A DNA stretch of 64,000 nucleotides from Luteipulveratus halotolerans. GTDB lineage: Bacteria; Actinomycetota; Actinomycetes; Actinomycetales; Dermatophilaceae. Positions 7,937-15,185 of the stretch are shown here, piece after piece. Numbering within the stretch: position 1 is the stretch's first letter; each line of letters starts with the position of its first letter. Both the position numbers and the translations under genes were made by a program. The stretch lies in assembly GCF_001247745.1 (NCBI RefSeq), contig NZ_LAIR01000002.1, positions 248,001 to 312,000 of the forward strand, read 5' to 3'. The notes under the pieces are model-generated. The model saw nothing but the letters and a program-made list of their open reading frames with translations, ran no database searches and was not told where the DNA came from.

Positions 7937-9364
7937 ATGCGGACAGCCGGCAAGGTCACGGCGGGTGTCGGTGCGTTCGCGGTGCTGATCGGTGGTTACG
8001 CCGTGCTCGACACGTACGACGTGGTGCCGGGTGTGCTGACCACGGCCGATGCGCAGCGTGACCCGGTGCCCGCGCCCGGCCAGAGCGCACCACCTCCGGC
8101 CGCCTCGGCCCAGCCGCCCGTACCCGCACGCGCCGCCGCCGTCACCCAGGCCGCCGACGCGCCGGTGCCCACGCCCGCCAAGGTGAGCGCCCTCGTACGC
8201 CCCCTGCTGAAGAACCGCTACCTCGGGCCGAGCACCGCGATCACGGTCCGCGACGGTCGCACCGGGCAGCACCTGCTCGACGTCAACGCCGACGGCAGCT
8301 ACACCCCGGCGTCGATCACCAAGATGCTCAGCGCGTACGCCATCGCCCACAGCCTCGACCTGCACTCCACGCTCGACACGACCGTCACGGCGGGCGCACC
8401 GGGTTCGGTCGTGCTCAAGGCGGGTGGCGACACGGTGCTCAACCCCGGCAAGGGCGACCCCAGCGCCGTCACCGGTCGCGCGGGTCTGGCCGACCTCGCC
8501 GCGCAGGTCGCCGCCCGGCTCAAGGCGAGCGGTGCCACGACCACCCGCGTCGACTACGACCTCACGCACGCGCCAGGCCCACTGCAGGCGTCCAGCTGGG
8601 ACCAGGGGCTGGTCGACGGCGGCTACACCACCCGCATCGCGATGCTCGGCCTGTCGACCGAACGCTCCGACCCGGGCAACCCACCACCCAAGGACCCGGC
8701 CCGTACGACGGTGGCTGCGTTCGTGAAAGCCCTTGCGGCGCAAGGGATCACGGCGACGGTCGGTCGTACGACGACGGCGCCGGCCGGCGCGCAGCAGCTC
8801 GGTGTCGTGCACTCGGCGCCGGTGCTCGACGTGCTCGGCGTGGCGCTGCAGGACAGCGACAACGCGATGATCGAGTCGCTCGCACGCCAGGGCGCCGCCA
8901 AGGCAGGCAAGCCCGGTGACACCGCGTCCGTGACGGCCTGGGTGCTGCAGACGCTGCGCGGTGCCGGCATCGACCTGCGGGGCGTCAAGCTCGCCGACAC
9001 CAGTGGGCTGGGGGACGGCACCACCATCCCGGCGCGGGTCGTCGCCGACGTCCTCGGCAAGGCGACCGCGGGGCGCGACCGGACGTTCGAGGAGGTCGTG
9101 TCACGGCTTCCGACGGCCGGCCTCAACGGCACCCTGCACAACCGGTTCGGGGTGAGCGGCACGCGGGGCGGCGTCGGCGTCGTACGCGCCAAGACCGGCA
9201 GCCTGCCCTCGGTCACCAGCCTTGCCGGCACGGTCACCGACAAGGACGGCCGGCTGCTCACGTTCACCGTGATCAACAACGGCAAGCAGCCGCGCGGCCC
9301 GCTCGACGCCCGGGCAGCGCTCGACCGCATCGTCGCGGCGCTCGCGACCTGCGGCTGCCGCTGA
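7937..9364 (+). CDS. dacB: D-alanyl-D-alanine carboxypeptidase/endopeptidase (PBP4, peptidase S13)
   Basis: A 475-aa cell-wall enzyme. ATG 7937 follows ggggcggca and gives an N-terminal membrane anchor (residues about 8-25), then an Ala/Pro-rich linker. The catalytic motifs are S126-I-T-K129, S-D-N near residue 312 (D-S-D-N-A-M-I-E) and K-T-G near residue 420 (A-K-T-G-S-L). It trims or cleaves peptidoglycan cross-links outside the membrane. In actinobacteria dacB commonly precedes the zinc protease-tilS-hpt-ftsH-fol series seen here. Confidence 0.93.
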   Translation: MRTAGKVTAGVGAFAVLIGGYAVLDTYDVVPGVLTTADAQRDPVPAPGQSAPPPAASAQPPVPARAAAVTQAADAPVPTPAKVSALVRPLLKNRYLGPSTAITVRDGRTGQHLLDVNADGSYTPASITKMLSAYAIAHSLDLHSTLDTTVTAGAPGSVVLKAGGDTVLNPGKGDPSAVTGRAGLADLAAQVAARLKASGATTTRVDYDLTHAPGPLQASSWDQGLVDGGYTTRIAMLGLSTERSDPGNPPPKDPARTTVAAFVKALAAQGITATVGRTTTAPAGAQQLGVVHSAPVLDVLGVALQDSDNAMIESLARQGAAKAGKPGDTASVTAWVLQTLRGAGIDLRGVKLADTSGLGDGTTIPARVVADVLGKATAGRDRTFEEVVSRLPTAGLNGTLHNRFGVSGTRGGVGVVRAKTGSLPSVTSLAGTVTDKDGRLLTFTVINNGKQPRGPLDARAALDRIVAALATCGCR

Positions 9365-9368
9365 CCCT

Positions 9369-9423
9369 CGTACGAAAACTGTCTGGTCGGCACTCCGTGC
9401 ACTGCCGGACAGACGAGATTCGT
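9369..9423. repeat. Dispersed palindromic repeat, copy 1
   Basis: A 55-bp element running from cgtacgaaaactgtctggtcgg to gacagacgagattcgt; its arms are imperfectly inverted around ctccgtgcact. It is in tandem with copy 2 directly after dacB and may act as its terminator. Confidence 0.75.
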
Positions 9424-9431
9424 CATCGCTT

Positions 9432-9486
9432 CGTACGAAATCCGTCTGGTCGGCACTCCATGCACTACCGGACAGACGAGATTCGT
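9432..9486. repeat. Dispersed palindromic repeat, copy 2
   Basis: Nearly identical to copy 1, in the same orientation and separated from it by 8 bp. Together they fill most of the dacB-protease gap. Confidence 0.75.
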
Positions 9487-9523
9487 GCAGGGCGTCCGCG
9501 AGGTCAGATGTGAGGATGGGCGC

Positions 9524-10570
9524 ATGACTGAGGTCCCGGACTACATCGACTGGCAGCTCGCCCGGCGTACCGGCCACCGGATCGTCAAGGACGGCCCGAG
9601 CGTCACCGAGGGCGAGGCGCACGCCGCGGTCGAGGACCTGCGCGGCGCTGCGGCCCGCGCCCATCAGCCGGTCGCCGACACCGCGCGCCTGCACGCGCCC
9701 GACGACACGAGCCCGGTCCACGTCGTCGACCGCAAGCGGTGGATCGACACCAACGTGCAGTCGATGTCCGCGCTGCTCACCCCGGTCCTGGACCAGCTCA
9801 CGAGCAAGCGCCCGCCGAGCGCGACGGCCCGTCGGATCAGCGGCAAGATCACCGGCACCGAGACCGGCGCGGTCATGGGATACGTCGCCAGCCGGGTCCT
9901 CGGGCAGTACGACCTCGCACCGGGCGGCACGCCCAGCCTGCTGCTCGTGGCGCCCAACATCGTCCAGGTCGAGCGCCAGCTCGAGCTCGACAGCCACGAC
10001 TTCCGGCTGTGGGTCTGCCTGCACGAGGAGACCCACCGGGTGCAGTTCACGGCGGTGCCGTGGCTGCGCGCCCACCTGATCGAGCGCGCTCGCGGTCTGA
10101 TGACCGACCTGGTGCCCGACCCCGAGGCGCTGCAGCAGCGGCTGCAGAACATCGCCGGCCGCCTGCCCGAGATGCTGCGCGAGGGCGGCCAGGGCATCGC
10201 CGACCTGGTCGCCACGCCCGAGCAGCGCGCCGAGATGGCGGCGATCACCGCGGTGATGTCGCTGCTCGAGGGCCACGCCGACGTCGTGATGGACGAGGTC
10301 GGCCCGCAGATCGTCCCGACCGTCGCGCACATCCGCGAGAAGTTCGACGCCCGCCGTCAGGGCGCCGGTGGGGTCGACCGGCTGCTGCGTCGGCTGCTCG
10401 GGCTGGAGGCCAAGATGCGCCAGTACCGCGACGGCGCCGTGTTCGTCCGGGCCGTCGTCGACCGGGTCGGCGTCGACGGGTTCAACGCGGTCTGGACCTC
10501 GCCCGAGACGCTTCCGAGCGCCGCCGAGATCGAGCGCCCCGAGGCCTGGGTCGCCCGCGTGCACGGCTGA
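9524..10570 (+). CDS. Zinc-dependent metalloprotease-like protein (DUF2342, F420-associated family)
   Basis: A 348-aa protein. The zinc motif H-E-E-T-H (H-E-x-x-H) lies at about residue 168, and a downstream E-G-H-A-D-V-V-M-D can supply the third ligand. The family is described as zincin-like or as a coenzyme F420 biosynthesis-associated protein in actinobacteria; its substrate is not known. ATG 9524 has GAGG upstream. It is 3 nt from tilS, so they are cotranscribed. No signal peptide is seen. Confidence 0.85.
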   Translation: MTEVPDYIDWQLARRTGHRIVKDGPSVTEGEAHAAVEDLRGAAARAHQPVADTARLHAPDDTSPVHVVDRKRWIDTNVQSMSALLTPVLDQLTSKRPPSATARRISGKITGTETGAVMGYVASRVLGQYDLAPGGTPSLLLVAPNIVQVERQLELDSHDFRLWVCLHEETHRVQFTAVPWLRAHLIERARGLMTDLVPDPEALQQRLQNIAGRLPEMLREGGQGIADLVATPEQRAEMAAITAVMSLLEGHADVVMDEVGPQIVPTVAHIREKFDARRQGAGGVDRLLRRLLGLEAKMRQYRDGAVFVRAVVDRVGVDGFNAVWTSPETLPSAAEIERPEAWVARVHG

Positions 10571-10573
10571 GTC

Positions 10574-11614
10574 GTGCCCGGCCCACCCGCCGCCGTCGCG
10601 GTCACCCGTCTGGCCGTACGCCGGTCGCTCACCTCTCGTCGGGTCGCGCAGCGCTCGCTCGTGCTGGCTGCCGTCAGCGGTGGCGCCGACTCGCTCGCGC
10701 TCGCCGCAGCGCTCGCGTTCGAGGGGCCGCGGGCGGCGTACGACGTGGGTGCCGTGATCGTCGACCACGGCCTTCAGCCTGGGTCGGGTGACGTCGCCGA
10801 GCGCGCCGCCCACCAGTGCCGCGAGCTGGGTCTGACGTCGGTCGAGGTGCTGCGCGTCGAAGTCGCGGCGGGCACCGGTCAGGGCCCGGAGGCCGAGGCG
10901 CGTGAGGCGAGGTACGCCGCGCTGGAGGCCGCGCGAGTGAGGCTCGGCGCCAGTCACGTGCTGCTCGCCCACACCCGCGACGACCAGGCCGAGCAGGTGC
11001 TCCTCGGCCTCGCGCGCGGCTCGGGCACGCGCTCGCTGTCGGGCATGCCCCGGCGTACGGCCACGCTGCTGCGGCCCTTCCTCGACGTCACCGCGGCCGA
11101 GACCCGGCAGGCGTGCGACGACCAGGGGCTGGCGGTGTGGAACGACCCGCACAATGCCGACGACCGCTACCTGCGCGTGCGCGTACGCCGGCTGCTCGAC
11201 GACGTGGAGCAGCGCATCGGCCCGGGCGTCCGTGCAGGTCTGGCCCGCTCCGCCGACCTGCTGCGCGCCGACGGTGACACGCTCGACGAGCTCGCGCAGT
11301 CGGCGTACGGCGAGGCAACTGCGTCTCGTGAGCCTGACGCACTTGCACGTGAGTCAGACTCACGAGACGCAGTTGCCTGGGTCGCGGTCGCCCCGCTCGC
11401 GGACCTGCCGACCGGCGTACGCACCCGCGTGATCCGCCTGCTGCTCCTGGACGCCGGCGCCGACCCTGCCGCGCTCGCCTCGCCCCAGATCGGCTGGGTC
11501 GACGACCTGGTCATGCGCTGGAAGGGGCAGGGCCCCTTCGACGTGCCCGGCGGCCTGCGAGCCTCCCGCGAGGACGGGCGCGTCGTCGTACGCCGGGCCG
11601 GTCCGCTTCAATAG
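10574..11614 (+). CDS. tilS: tRNA(Ile)-lysidine synthetase
   Basis: A 346-aa N-type ATP pyrophosphatase that converts C34 of tRNA-Ile(CAU) to lysidine. The PP-loop S-G-G-A-D-S is at residues 35-40, and the tRNA-contacting L-A-H-T-R-D-D-Q-A-E and L-R-P-F-L segments follow. The start is GTG 10574, just after the preceding stop. Codons of about residues 247-269 are contributed by a 66-bp perfect-arm palindrome in frame (11313-11378), which looks like an insertion in the C-terminal helical region. Confidence 0.93.
   Translation: MPGPPAAVAVTRLAVRRSLTSRRVAQRSLVLAAVSGGADSLALAAALAFEGPRAAYDVGAVIVDHGLQPGSGDVAERAAHQCRELGLTSVEVLRVEVAAGTGQGPEAEAREARYAALEAARVRLGASHVLLAHTRDDQAEQVLLGLARGSGTRSLSGMPRRTATLLRPFLDVTAAETRQACDDQGLAVWNDPHNADDRYLRVRVRRLLDDVEQRIGPGVRAGLARSADLLRADGDTLDELAQSAYGEATASREPDALARESDSRDAVAWVAVAPLADLPTGVRTRVIRLLLLDAGADPAALASPQIGWVDDLVMRWKGQGPFDVPGGLRASREDGRVVVRRAGPLQ
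11313..11378. repeat. 66-bp palindrome inserted in frame within tilS
   Basis: The arms aggcaactgcgtctcgtgag and ctcacgagacgcagttgcct are perfectly complementary over 20 bp. The stem continues inward after a bulge with ctgacgcac / gtgagtcag (one mismatch). The length is exactly 22 codons and the reading frame stays open. Confidence 0.8.
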
Positions 11615-11645
11615 GTGCGGCAGCCCGACCGCAGACGAAGGAGTC

Positions 11646-12203
11646 GTGACCGTGGACGCGAGCCACATGGGTGATGACCTGGAGAAGGTGCTCTACACCG
11701 AGCAGCAGATCCAGGACCGGCTGGCCGAGCTCGGCGAGCAGATCTGGAACGACTACGAGGGCAAGGGCGTGCTGCTCGTGGGCGTCCTCAAGGGCGCGGT
11801 GCTGGTGATGGCCGACCTGATGCGCACCCTCCCCGGCAGCGTCCCGATGGACTGGATGGCGGTGTCGTCGTACGGCTCGGGCACCAAGTCCTCCGGCGTC
11901 GTGCGCATCCTGAAGGACCTCGACACCGACATCAGCGGCAAGCACGTGCTGATCGTCGAGGACATCATCGACTCGGGCCTGACCCTGTCGTGGATCCGCT
12001 CCAACCTCGAGTCGCGTGACCCGGCGTCGGTCGAGATCTGCACACTGCTGCGCAAGCCGGACGCCGCGAAGGTCGAGATCGACTGCAAATACGTCGGATT
12101 CGACATCGCCAACGAGTTCGTCGTGGGCTACGGTCTCGACTTCGACGAGCGCTACCGCAACATGCGCGACATCGGCACGCTCGCCCCGCACGTCTACAGC
12201 TGA
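11646..12203 (+). CDS. hpt: Hypoxanthine phosphoribosyltransferase
   Basis: A 185-aa purine-salvage enzyme that forms IMP or GMP from hypoxanthine or guanine and PRPP. The PRPP-binding loop is V-L-I-V-E-D-I-I-D-S-G-L-T-L at about residues 101-114, and G-V-L-K-G-A lies in the N-terminal half. GTG 11646 is supported by AAGGAG 3 nt upstream; an internal ATG at 11667 is possible. Its place between tilS and the ftsH-fol block is the usual actinobacterial order. Confidence 0.95.
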   Translation: MTVDASHMGDDLEKVLYTEQQIQDRLAELGEQIWNDYEGKGVLLVGVLKGAVLVMADLMRTLPGSVPMDWMAVSSYGSGTKSSGVVRILKDLDTDISGKHVLIVEDIIDSGLTLSWIRSNLESRDPASVEICTLLRKPDAAKVEIDCKYVGFDIANEFVVGYGLDFDERYRNMRDIGTLAPHVYS

Positions 12204-12213
12204 GTGTCGTACG

Positions 12214-12243
12214 AAGGCGCCGGACCGATCGGTCCGGCGCCTT
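12214..12243 (+). terminator. Terminator of the protease-tilS-hpt operon
   Basis: A 30-bp perfect palindrome, aaggcgccggacc gatc ggtccggcgcctt, 11 nt after the hpt stop. Confidence 0.7.
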
Positions 12244-12251
12244 CTGCGTGC

Positions 12252-12336
12252 CTGCGACTTGGTCGTAGGACCTCTCGGACCAGATCGGTCTCAGTCCCGT
12301 AGAGCCGGCTGCTGCCCGCGACGGATCCTTCTCGTG
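12252..12336 (+). promoter_or_regulatory. Upstream element shared by the two propeller genes, copy 1
   Basis: ctgcgactTGGTC at 12252 and ggatccttctcgtg at 12323-12336 recur upstream of the paralogous gene (13671-13754) with almost the same spacing (71 versus 70 bp). Repeated GGTC/GGAC words lie between them. Shared promoter or 5' leader, inferred from conservation in an otherwise divergent region. Confidence 0.45.
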
Positions 12337-12395
12337 GGACGGCCGCTCGGCCGACACGGGAGGCGCCGGGGGCGCCGGTTCGAAGGGGAGTCACG

Positions 12396-13502
12396 ATGAC
12401 CAGGTCCACCGCACGACTCACTGCACTGGCTCTCGCGGGCACGGCGCTGGCCGGCTCGGGCGCCGCGCTCGCCGCACAGTCCGCATCGGCGACCACGGCG
12501 ACCACAGTCACGACCGTCACGGCCGGCGTCCCCACGGCGGGTACGACGGCGCTCGGCTGGTCGGCGGCGATCCGTCACCAGAGCAACTTCGGCGACGGCA
12601 AGGGCACGCTCGTCCTCGTGCCGCCGACCGGCGGCATCATGACGATGGGGGCCGTGTCCGACGACGCCTCGGTGTCCGACGTCAGCCAGGACGCCCGCAA
12701 GGTGCTGACCGCGCGCTTCCAGACCGGTGAGGGGCTGCGGGTCACCGTCTGGGACACCGCGACCCGCACGCCGACGTACTTCCGGGTGGCCGGCCCGAAC
12801 TCGGTGATCGAGGTCCGGTTCGGCGGCGACGGCATCCTGGTCAAGCGGGACGGCAAGATCGAGTCGCGCACGCTCTCCGGCACGCTCGTGCGGTCGTACA
12901 CCGCGCCGAGCTCGCTGGGTTCGCTGGAGGTCTCGCCCAACGGTGCGACGACCTACTGGAGCATCGGCGACAGCATCCAGCAGCGTGACGCCAAGACGGG
13001 TGCGCTCCAGAAGACGTACGCCGTCCCGACCGCCTACCGGGGTGCGGCGGGTGACTGCTGGACGAGCGGGACCTGGGACTCGACGTCCCTGCGCCTCGCC
13101 TGCACCGGCGACGGCGTCGGCACCGAGCAGACGTTCCGCCTGGTGAGGTCCACCGGGCAGAGCACCGCGATCGGCCCGGCCAACTCGGCGATCGCCTTCC
13201 CGACGTCGCCGAAGTGGATGGCCAAGCAGAACCGCGGCAACGACTCGGCGATCGGGTTCATGTACGGCTCGGGTTTCGTCGAGCTGACCGGCTACTTCGG
13301 GCTGGGGTCGCCGAGCATCACGGGGGCCTACAGCAATCTCGCCTACGTCAACAACTTCCAGTCGGGCGCCGCCAGCACGCCGGCGTACCTGTGGCTCGGC
13401 AAGTACGACATCTCCACCAACACGATGACCCGGCTCGCGGGCGCAGGCTCCTCCAGCGGCGGCGTGATCACCCAGGCGCAGACGGTCGACGGTCACCACT
13501 GA
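12396..13502 (+). CDS. Secreted beta-propeller-like protein, paralogue A
   Basis: A 368-aa protein with a Sec signal peptide (cleavage near A-Q-S-A-S-A, residue about 30). The body has repeating strands such as V-S-D-V-S-Q-D-A-R-K-V-L-T and V-T-V-W-D-T-A-T-R-T, as in TolB/WD40-type propellers; the fold is inferred from these. Two cysteines (D-C-W and L-A-C-T) could form a disulfide. It ends S-G-G-V-I-T-Q-A-Q-T-V-D-G-H-H. The next gene is a paralogue with the same ending. No enzymatic motif seen; function unknown. GGGGAG precedes the ATG. Confidence 0.85.
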   Translation: MTRSTARLTALALAGTALAGSGAALAAQSASATTATTVTTVTAGVPTAGTTALGWSAAIRHQSNFGDGKGTLVLVPPTGGIMTMGAVSDDASVSDVSQDARKVLTARFQTGEGLRVTVWDTATRTPTYFRVAGPNSVIEVRFGGDGILVKRDGKIESRTLSGTLVRSYTAPSSLGSLEVSPNGATTYWSIGDSIQQRDAKTGALQKTYAVPTAYRGAAGDCWTSGTWDSTSLRLACTGDGVGTEQTFRLVRSTGQSTAIGPANSAIAFPTSPKWMAKQNRGNDSAIGFMYGSGFVELTGYFGLGSPSITGAYSNLAYVNNFQSGAASTPAYLWLGKYDISTNTMTRLAGAGSSSGGVITQAQTVDGHH

Positions 13503-13513
13503 CCCATCCGGCG

Positions 13514-13563
13514 CGGGCCGTGCCGGGCCATCCCATCACCCCGTCCCGTCTCGGCACGGCCCG
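13514..13563 (+). terminator. Long-loop hairpin after paralogue A
   Basis: Perfect 12-bp arms cgggccgtgccg (13514-13525) and cggcacggcccg (13552-13563), separated by 26 nt. Confidence 0.45.
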
Positions 13564-13594
13564 TCCTCACGGACGGACGGGCGGGGTGACCTGA

Positions 13595-13629
13595 CCGAGG
13601 GCGTACACCACTGCGGTGTACGCCCTCGG
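13595..13629 (+). terminator. Strong hairpin after paralogue A
   Basis: Perfect 15-bp stem ccgagggcgtacacc / ggtgtacgccctcgg with loop actgc. Confidence 0.7.
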
Positions 13630-13670
13630 CGTGCGTCTCCGGTACGACGCTCGTCGCCGGCCGAGGTTGT

Positions 13671-13754
13671 CTGCGACTCGGTCTGAACTGGGGTCCTAGG
13701 ACTTCGGTCTTCGTCCGATGGTCGCCGGAGTGGTGGTGGCCGATCCTTCTCGTG
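13671..13754 (+). promoter_or_regulatory. Upstream element shared by the two propeller genes, copy 2
   Basis: ctgcgactcGGTC at 13671 and gatccttctcgtg at 13742-13754 match the region upstream of paralogue A (12252-12336) in sequence and spacing. This implies co-regulation or that the duplication included the promoter. Confidence 0.45.
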
Positions 13755-13823
13755 ACCGGCCGACCGGCGCGTCAGTGGGGGAGCCTGCGGCCGGGCCGCG
13801 CGCGATCACAGGGGGTAAGGAAC

Positions 13824-14951
13824 ATGAGTACACGTATGTCACGAGGACTGGTGGCGCTCGCCGTGGCCGGCGTCGCATGGGGCGGCCTGGCCACGACCGG
13901 CGCGCAGGCGGCGACCGGTTCGTCGACGCAGGCCACGGTCTCGGTCGCTCCGGTCGGCACCGGCTGGACCGCGGCCATCCGGCACGAGTACGCCGCCGAC
14001 GACGGGATGGGGTCCCTCGTCGTCGTCTCGCCGCAGGGCCAGACGCGCACGCTCGGCGCGGTCGCCGACTACGAGCGGGTGTACGACGTCAGCGCCGACG
14101 GCCGGCACGTGCTGACGGCGAGCATCGGCATCGATGAGGTGACCGCCACGGTGTGGGACACCCGGACCGGTGCGGCGAGCCCGTTCACCTACACCTTCGA
14201 CGCCACATGGCAGCCGATGCTCCTGGCGTTCGGCGGTGACGGGCTGCTGCTGTCGACCGACGCCGGTGTGCAGACCCGCTCGATCACGGGTGGGGCCGCG
14301 CGCTCCCTCGGCCTCCCGGTCAAGGCCTACACGGTCTCGCCGGACGGCTCGCAGATCTTCTCCTCGAAGACGCCGGGCCCGGCGACCGTGGCGCTGAGCT
14401 CGTGGGACGCGAGCACCGGTGACCTGGGGTGGTCGTGGGTGATCCCGGCCGCGTACGCCGACAACGACACCGCATGCACCGTGAGCCAGCAGTGGGACGC
14501 CGGCTCGTCCGCCCTCGACTGCAGCAAGATCGACGCCGACGGCACGCGAGCGTCGCAGTCGTTCCGGCTCGGTGCCGGCGGTTCCGTCAGCGAGCTGACC
14601 CCGGCCGACTCGGCCTGGGCGCTGGCCACCACTCCGCGTCGGACGGCCTGGCGTCACTCACCTGAGTCGGGCGCCGCGTGCAACCAGTTCGGTGTGCTGA
14701 CCGGCGTGACCCTGAGCGCGGTGCCGACGATGCCGATCGAGCGGTGCGCGGCCGACTACACGGTGAGCGGTGCCGACAGTCGTACGGCGTGGGTCGTCCA
14801 GACGACGTACGCCGACATCGGGGGCCAGATCGGCGAGAGCTCGCTGAAGGCGTACGACACGGTGACCAACAAGGTGCGCGTCCTCGCGGGTTCCGGCTCG
14901 CCCTCCGGCGGCGTCATCACCGACGCCCGGACGGTCGACGGCCACCACTGA
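13824..14951 (+). CDS. Secreted beta-propeller-like protein, paralogue B
   Basis: A 375-aa paralogue of the protein at 12396. It starts at ATG 13824 (taagga upstream) with a Sec signal ending near T-G-A-Q-A-A. It shares A-A-I-R-H, V-Y-D-V-S-A-D-G-R-H-V-L-T-A-S, V-W-D-T-R-T-G and the C-terminal S-G-G-V-I-T-D-A-R-T-V-D-G-H-H. It has more cysteines (T-A-C-T-V, L-D-C-S, A-A-C-N, E-R-C-A), so extracellular disulfides are likely. Tandem duplication with conserved upstream DNA. Function unknown. Confidence 0.85.
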   Translation: MSTRMSRGLVALAVAGVAWGGLATTGAQAATGSSTQATVSVAPVGTGWTAAIRHEYAADDGMGSLVVVSPQGQTRTLGAVADYERVYDVSADGRHVLTASIGIDEVTATVWDTRTGAASPFTYTFDATWQPMLLAFGGDGLLLSTDAGVQTRSITGGAARSLGLPVKAYTVSPDGSQIFSSKTPGPATVALSSWDASTGDLGWSWVIPAAYADNDTACTVSQQWDAGSSALDCSKIDADGTRASQSFRLGAGGSVSELTPADSAWALATTPRRTAWRHSPESGAACNQFGVLTGVTLSAVPTMPIERCAADYTVSGADSRTAWVVQTTYADIGGQIGESSLKAYDTVTNKVRVLAGSGSPSGGVITDARTVDGHH

Positions 14952-14956
14952 GCGCA

Positions 14957-14991
14957 CTCGGCCCCGGGACCACGACGGTCCCGGGGCCGAG
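14957..14991 (+). terminator. Terminator after paralogue B
   Basis: Perfect 15-bp stem ctcggccccgggacc / ggtcccggggccgag, loop acgac, 6 nt past the stop codon. Confidence 0.75.
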
Positions 14992-15185
14992 CCGTGTACG
15001 CCGGTCGGAACACTGGCGTCGTACGGCACGTTGTCAGCGAGGATCGGCAACCGCCCGCGTCTACGCAGATGTGTGCTGCCGTGTAACGTCGTGCGAGTCT
15101 GTTGCCGCGGCCGCGTGCCCCATGGGGTACGACGGCCGTTGTGGCCTAGTGAGCAGGAGGATCGGGGCGCCCGCCCCGCACGTAC

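Larger units (their letters stand above)
13503..13823 (+). other. Intergenic region between the two propeller paralogues
   Basis: This 321-bp stretch holds two hairpins (13514-13563 and 13595-13629) and the upstream element shared with the first paralogue (13671-13754). No further gene is seen in it. Confidence 0.7.

Noticed and set aside
13503..13823. Riboswitch or small RNA between the two propeller genes
   Set aside because: The hairpins are simple perfect stems of terminator type; no conserved riboswitch core recognised.
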